DNA from: Hydrogenophaga sp. PBL-H3
Lineage (GTDB): Bacteria; Pseudomonadota; Gammaproteobacteria; Burkholderiales; Burkholderiaceae_C
Length of the DNA: 64,000 bases
Direction of reading: 5' to 3'
Assembly: GCF_010104355.1 (NCBI RefSeq)
Contig: NZ_CP044972.1
Coordinates: 1,550,001 to 1,614,000 of the forward strand
Shown here: piece by piece, positions 61,601-64,000 of the stretch
Layout of the letters: the number at the start of each line of letters is the position of its first letter
Numbering within the stretch: the stretch's first letter is position 1
The notes under the pieces: generated by a model
Database searches by the model: none
What the model was told of the DNA's origin: nothing
The model's input: the letters and a program-made list of their open reading frames with translations, nothing else
Position numbers and translations under genes: made by a program

Positions 61601-64000
61601 CACCGCCACCGTGCGGGCGGACAACCTGACCTTGAACAACCCCGCGTCGGTGGCCTTTGCCGCTGGCGGTGCGTTGGGCACCGGCACGCTGGAGCTGGTG
61701 ACTGACACGCTCACCCTGGGCGTCGGCACCAAGGCGGTTCAAGGCTTCTCCCAGGTCCATGTGACCGGCAATGAAGTGGTGGTCGCGACCGGACAGGGCG
61801 CCACCACCTTCAGCGCACCCACCACCCTCAATGTGGCCCGCCTCAGCGGCGAGAGCCGGTCGAACCAGGCCATCGCCAGCACGGGCGCGCTGGTGGTCAA
61901 CCGCACTGTGTCCGATCGGGTGCTGGCCGAGGTGACGGCACTGGGCGCGCAGATGTCGCTCGCGGGCAGCTCGGTGAACTTCAATGCCCAGGCGGTGCTG
62001 CCGTCGGGCGCGCTCAGCCTGCAGGCCACCGGTGGCGACCTGACGGTTGGCGCCAATGCGTCGATCGACGTGGCCGGCCGCACGGTGCGCTTCTTCGACA
62101 CCAGCGCGGCGGCGCAGGCCGGCCAGATCACGCTGGGCGGCACAACCGGCGACGTCAACGTCGTCGGCGGCGCGCGCCTGGACGTGTCGGCGGCTGCCGG
62201 CGGTGATGCGGGCACCTTGGTCGTGCGCGCCGTCAACGGCACGGTTGGCCTGGCCGATGGCACGGTGCGCGGCGCGGCCGTGGCCGACGCATCGGGCCAG
62301 CGAGGCGATGGCGCACGGGTCGACATCGACACCGGTACCCTGGCCAGCTTCAGCAACCTCAACCAGGCGCTGAACCAGGGCGGCATCCCGGATGGCAACG
62401 GCGGCTACTCCGCCGGCTTTGACGGCGAGCGCACGCTGCGTGTGCGCCAGGGCGATGTGACCATCGCTGCAGGCGACACCACGAAGGCCCAGGACATCCG
62501 CATGTCGGTGGATGGTGGTGCGCTGACCGTGGCCGGCCAGCTCGATGCCTCGGGCGCCGACGCAGGCCGCGTCGAGCTGTTTGGGAAGAATGACGTGACG
62601 CTGGCAGCCAGCGCGCGCATCGCCGCGGTATCCAGCGGCGCACGCCAGGACGGCGGCGACGTGGTGATCGGCACGCGCGACGGCACCATCCGCTTGAATG
62701 GCGGCTCCATCCAGCTCGGCGGCGGCGCCGGTGGTGAGGGAGGCACCCTGCTGCTGCGCGCGCCGCGCGTGGCGGGCAACACCGATGTGGCGGTGACGGC
62801 GCAGGCCGGCGCACTGGACAGCGCAATGAACAGCGCGCGCTCGGTGGCTGTGGAGGCGGTTCGGGTGTATGCCGGCATCAACACCTTGACAACCTCCGGC
62901 GCCAGCAGCGGCAGCACGCTGTCGCTGGAGACCGTTCGCAACGACAACGGGAATGCCGCCGGGACCACCGGCTTCGCCCAGCACCACGCAGCCATCAAGA
63001 GCAAGCTGGGCCAGACCGGCCAGGCCAGATTCCATGTGCTCAGTGGAGTGGAGGTGCGCACCGATGGCAGCGTCAGCCCGGACCTGACCCTGGCCGGTGA
63101 CTGGAACCTGGACCCGGCGCGCTCTGCGGGCGAGCCCGGGGTGCTGACCTTGCGTGCACAGGGCGCGCTCAATCTCAACAACAACCTCTCTGACGGTTTC
63201 AGCACCGCAACCGCTTGCACCACGGCGGTCTGCAACGCCACCACGCCCGTGCCCTCGATCCTGCGTGCAGGCAACTCCTGGTCGTATCGGCTGGTGGCCG
63301 GTGCCGACTCGACCGCGGCCGATCCGCTGTCGGTCCTCAAGGACGCGGGCGATGTGACGCTGGCGGGCGGCAAGCTGGTGCGCACGGGCACCGGTGACAT
63401 CCAGGTGGCTGCGGGCGGCAACATCGTCCTCGCCAACAACCAGTCCGTGATCTACACCGCAGGGCGGGTTGCCGACGCGGTGACCGGCTTCGCCACGCCA
63501 CCCGCCATCCTGAACCCCGTGTTCGGGCAAGGCGGCGGTGATGTGGACCTGACGGCCATGGGCAGCATCATCGGCAAGCCGTCGGCGCAGCTGTACTCGC
63601 AGTGGCTGTTCCGCCAGGGCGCGCTCAACAGCGCGACCGGCGCCTACACGCGCCAGCCGGCCTGGTGGGTGCGCTACGACCAGTTCCAGCAAGGCGTCGG
63701 CGCGCTCGGTGGCGGCGACGTGAGCCTGCGCGCAGGGGTGGACATCCAGGATTTGTCGGTCAGCACGCCCACACAAGGTCGAGTGACAGGCGCGGGTCCG
63801 CAAACCGCGCAACTGGTGGAGACCGGTGGCGGCGACTTGCGCGTGGAAGCGGGCCGGGACGTGCTGGGCGGGCAGTACTACGCAGCGCGAGACGAACTCG
63901 TGATCAAGGCGCGGGGCTCGGTGGGTCCGAGCAGCGTGGCCGTGAACGGCAATGCGCAACCGGTGGCGACGCTGCTGGCGCTCGGCGACGCACAGGCCCG
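55686..64000 (+). CDS. Two-partner secretion exoprotein, filamentous haemagglutinin-like (5' part, runs off right edge)
   Basis: Open for at least 2771 codons with no stop to the window end. Start at ATG 55686 with AGGAGA just upstream. It has an extended signal peptide: MNRQRYRLVFSQSLGGLVPV (ESPR-type) then SLLLALPALA. The TPS domain (about 60-270) contains FVNQVGNKAILNWQQFNVG and VNTNGIAFMGGSQVNL, the NxNGI-like motif. The rest is beta-helix type, Gly/Ala/Asp/Val-rich repeats without obvious enzyme or toxin domain so far. It contains runs of six to eight G bases. Likely a giant surface adhesin or matrix fibre. Confidence 0.93.
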   Translation, partial: MNRQRYRLVFSQSLGGLVPVSESARGRGKSASGARRAGALLGSLLLALPALAEVPVPRAASFVTAGQAGYRVNGNQAFVNQVGNKAILNWQQFNVGAGKTVQFGQVNDLVNNQLVQGASFTTLNRIWDINPSVIAGSITQAAGQKANVILVNTNGIAFMGGSQVNLNSFTASSLDIADRFINESLFPGDRTPQFVGTGGFIKVFEGAEITAGNFGRVMLLAPTVINRGKVQAPDGQVIAAAASKVYLSAAGGDDSNVRGLLVEIDSPASLSNVDTTNTGIRNGELNGQAVALTSASDDKLGHVSNFGQLSAARGNVTMVGFAVNQMGMASATTSVVANGSVYLQAKDRAISSTSGTLDPAGAQRGGRVVLGAGSVTQVLPEMADATSSVDGTQADGLEKRSQIQVVGQDIRMAGGALIKAPSGQVSITAVDVPGLSGSIFTGNSPVSSTARVHIASGARIDVAGVEEVQVSAARNTVQVELRGDELKDSPINRAGPLRGQTAYVDIARALARAESGESTLMARDSLEGYQARTERTVAERSTSGGSVSIASQGATIIESSVQVDLSGGRVQYDPALVKSTLLSSAGGYVDLAQADAETLYTGIATRYTIDYGRWNVKETIDLGENMRFDPGYVEGKDAGSMSVFGMGGTYMRADVQGRTTVGELQRNAGTQPQGARLTVGFDDVVSDRNAVDLAVRTRDYKINQAVSISNAALSLPGGFGFGDALPAELAATLTLDAQLLGKDKVAQLEVFSNQAVTVRDALRTAPGGRVSIVGSGVDVAADITAVGGAIGLTARNTVSTVPPALAGPLADPRVNIADGVQLSTRGAWVNDLPGQAPGAGAVLIDGGRITLSAESQTSGTDVVSRGVVSLGQGAVLDATGGARLNAQGELALGDGGEISVTGFEVSGVSRNLHAHGAGQGGKLTLGSNDIRIGGTPDATTGVLNLDAGFFQAGGFADINLNALNRLSVEAGTVIQPTLQNLELQSSHRVAASGTPIEQIASVVRRDDLERQTTQLKLSAQQSARGTGEVVVGEGARIETDPQGSVSFAARNKIEILGTVKAAGGSITATLDRTQGQVNGATNANAIFLGSAAVLDVAGQALTRVDGRGLTRGQVLNGGVVDLNARSGYVITQAGSRIDVSGAAPVVLGVMNDASGLGRPVASDAGTVKLFVEQGALLDGEVRAAGGSASQRGGDFELMLSKYVAPGLGQPPQPDITLSLAASVAHQATGLTADSAVPNGDIERVKLGTDALEAAGFDRIRLASRDTIEIKDGVALGAGRAQALREVTLDAALIRTEGGHASIQAETLRAGNYDPARVSGRAATGNTGTLTLQGAQLELAGTLRLEGMERAQLVGTERIALAGVTAGTTRPVGELDTTANLNFDSALVAPTTYTDYKVVAPGRDVSFARNTDAPTQPLSALGTLTVQAENIVQGGHLWAPLGRIDLQAADTVTLLPGSTTTVAALPGSVLPFGKILNGRTWVYDVDADKVPAGQLEQTALGEKSIRTSGRVVDLQAGAKVDVAGGGDLQAYEWTVGPGGSRDILAQPDTYAILPGYRGGVAPGDVQEAKGFDRQAGDAVYLSGVPGLADGVYTLLPAHYALLPGAMAVQVNTGVQDLLPGQAYTRQDGVRIAAGYLTDTRAGAPRDARWQGVQVLTGDQVKERSEFSLVRASSFFVDANNRPQDAGQLSVATTGAGPESLRLDAAFKLAAAQGGRAAAVDISAANLAITSGTPTGIAPTTTVLDVDKLNALGAGSLLIGGTRTVNADTTTLTVGADTVTLANDASHALSAPEVILAARDTVTLRSGSVIDAQGEGGDAGSYTTAGNGALVRAASTSARFQRTGDPDRSAGTLIGETGSVVRAAGAITIDATRNNAFKGTTEFRKSGVDVAADLSVGATRINFGAAPAAAEGITYSQADLDALSDTKNLVLTSYSTFDLYGDVQVGREGADGKSTLERLTLQGAGLAGIDNSGRTATVRADNLTLNNPASVAFAAGGALGTGTLELVTDTLTLGVGTKAVQGFSQVHVTGNEVVVATGQGATTFSAPTTLNVARLSGESRSNQAIASTGALVVNRTVSDRVLAEVTALGAQMSLAGSSVNFNAQAVLPSGALSLQATGGDLTVGANASIDVAGRTVRFFDTSAAAQAGQITLGGTTGDVNVVGGARLDVSAAAGGDAGTLVVRAVNGTVGLADGTVRGAAVADASGQRGDGARVDIDTGTLASFSNLNQALNQGGIPDGNGGYSAGFDGERTLRVRQGDVTIAAGDTTKAQDIRMSVDGGALTVAGQLDASGADAGRVELFGKNDVTLAASARIAAVSSGARQDGGDVVIGTRDGTIRLNGGSIQLGGGAGGEGGTLLLRAPRVAGNTDVAVTAQAGALDSAMNSARSVAVEAVRVYAGINTLTTSGASSGSTLSLETVRNDNGNAAGTTGFAQHHAAIKSKLGQTGQARFHVLSGVEVRTDGSVSPDLTLAGDWNLDPARSAGEPGVLTLRAQGALNLNNNLSDGFSTATACTTAVCNATTPVPSILRAGNSWSYRLVAGADSTAADPLSVLKDAGDVTLAGGKLVRTGTGDIQVAAGGNIVLANNQSVIYTAGRVADAVTGFATPPAILNPVFGQGGGDVDLTAMGSIIGKPSAQLYSQWLFRQGALNSATGAYTRQPAWWVRYDQFQQGVGALGGGDVSLRAGVDIQDLSVSTPTQGRVTGAGPQTAQLVETGGGDLRVEAGRDVLGGQYYAARDELVIKARGSVGPSSVAVNGNAQPVATLLALGDAQA
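56924..56931 (+). repeat. G8 homopolymer tract inside the exoprotein gene
   Basis: Eight consecutive G bases encode part of Ala-Gly-Gly-Ala near codon 413. It is the longest of several G tracts in the gene (for example G7 at 60818-60824). A one-base slip would end translation early, so phase variation is conceivable; high glycine content is the plain alternative. Confidence 0.6.

Noticed and set aside
57228..63959. Very long open reverse-strand frames (1296 and 923 codons) opposite the exoprotein gene
   Set aside because: They lie antisense to the TPS exoprotein, whose forward frame has a proper start, signal peptide and TPS domain. The reverse translations are His/Arg/Gly-rich and match no family, as expected for shadows of GC-rich codon bias.
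1..64000. Mobile element, prophage or CRISPR array
   Set aside because: I saw no transposase, integrase, attachment-site duplication, phage structural gene or regularly spaced repeat. Repetitive stretches at 56-64 kb are protein-coding beta-helix repeats.

Overview
The window is GC-rich, densely coded chromosomal DNA from a Gram-negative bacterium, most likely a betaproteobacterium of the order Burkholderiales, with the Comamonadaceae (Hydrogenophaga-like) as my best guess. That guess rests on the character of MutS, UppP and the Eps proteins and on the exosortase type B gene set. I saw no rRNA, tRNA, CRISPR array, transposase or integrase.

Layout. (1) 1-8.7 kb is mostly housekeeping: the end of a MacB-type ABC ATPase with its permease, undecaprenyl-diphosphatase (uppP), an orphan DUF4118/PAS histidine kinase, and a reverse-strand group mutS - Anbu-type proteasome-like peptidase - alpha/beta hydrolase. 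(2) 8.7-17.8 kb encodes secreted proteins: a small hypothetical protein, a large extracellular endonuclease and a 5'-nucleotidase that share a homologous RTX-like C-terminal module, two PEP-CTERM proteins and a trypsin-like protease. (3) 17.9-39.3 kb is a long reverse-strand exopolysaccharide locus. It runs from epsD, epsE, epsF and epsG through exosortase B (xrtB), epsI, gmd and fcl into seven glycosyltransferases, a flippase, a polymerase-like membrane protein, an acetyltransferase, a methyltransferase and an SGNH hydrolase. Thirteen of the fourteen junctions between epsI and the last glycosyltransferase are 4-base stop/start overlaps. A vanZ-like gene lies in the opposite orientation between epsG and xrtB. 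(4) 39.3-41.2 kb holds a lone pstS, 45 bases upstream of epsD on the same strand, and a divergent lone phoB. (5) 41.4-51.4 kb is a forward-strand, streamlined type II secretion-like operon (GspG, GspF, GspE, PilM/N/O/P-like proteins, secretin, three more pseudopilins) ending in the LuxR-type regulator gene epsA. (6) 51.5-64 kb holds a PEP-CTERM protein, an unrecognised secreted protein, a Rho-independent terminator and a two-partner secretion pair (tpsB, tpsA). tpsA stays open to the right edge.

How they may work together (inference): the window looks like a cell-surface and biofilm locus. EpsD-G export a fucose-containing polysaccharide, exosortase B processes PEP-CTERM proteins, the type II-like machine exports Sec-dependent proteins, and the two-partner system displays a giant adhesin. 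A phosphate theme runs alongside: the nuclease plus 5'-nucleotidase could release phosphate from extracellular DNA, and pstS/phoB sit at the head of the polysaccharide and secretion operons with a candidate PHO box between them. The individual families are known. The less familiar parts are their combination, the PstS/PhoB position, the unrecognised 489-residue protein and the paired RTX-tailed nuclease/nucleotidase.
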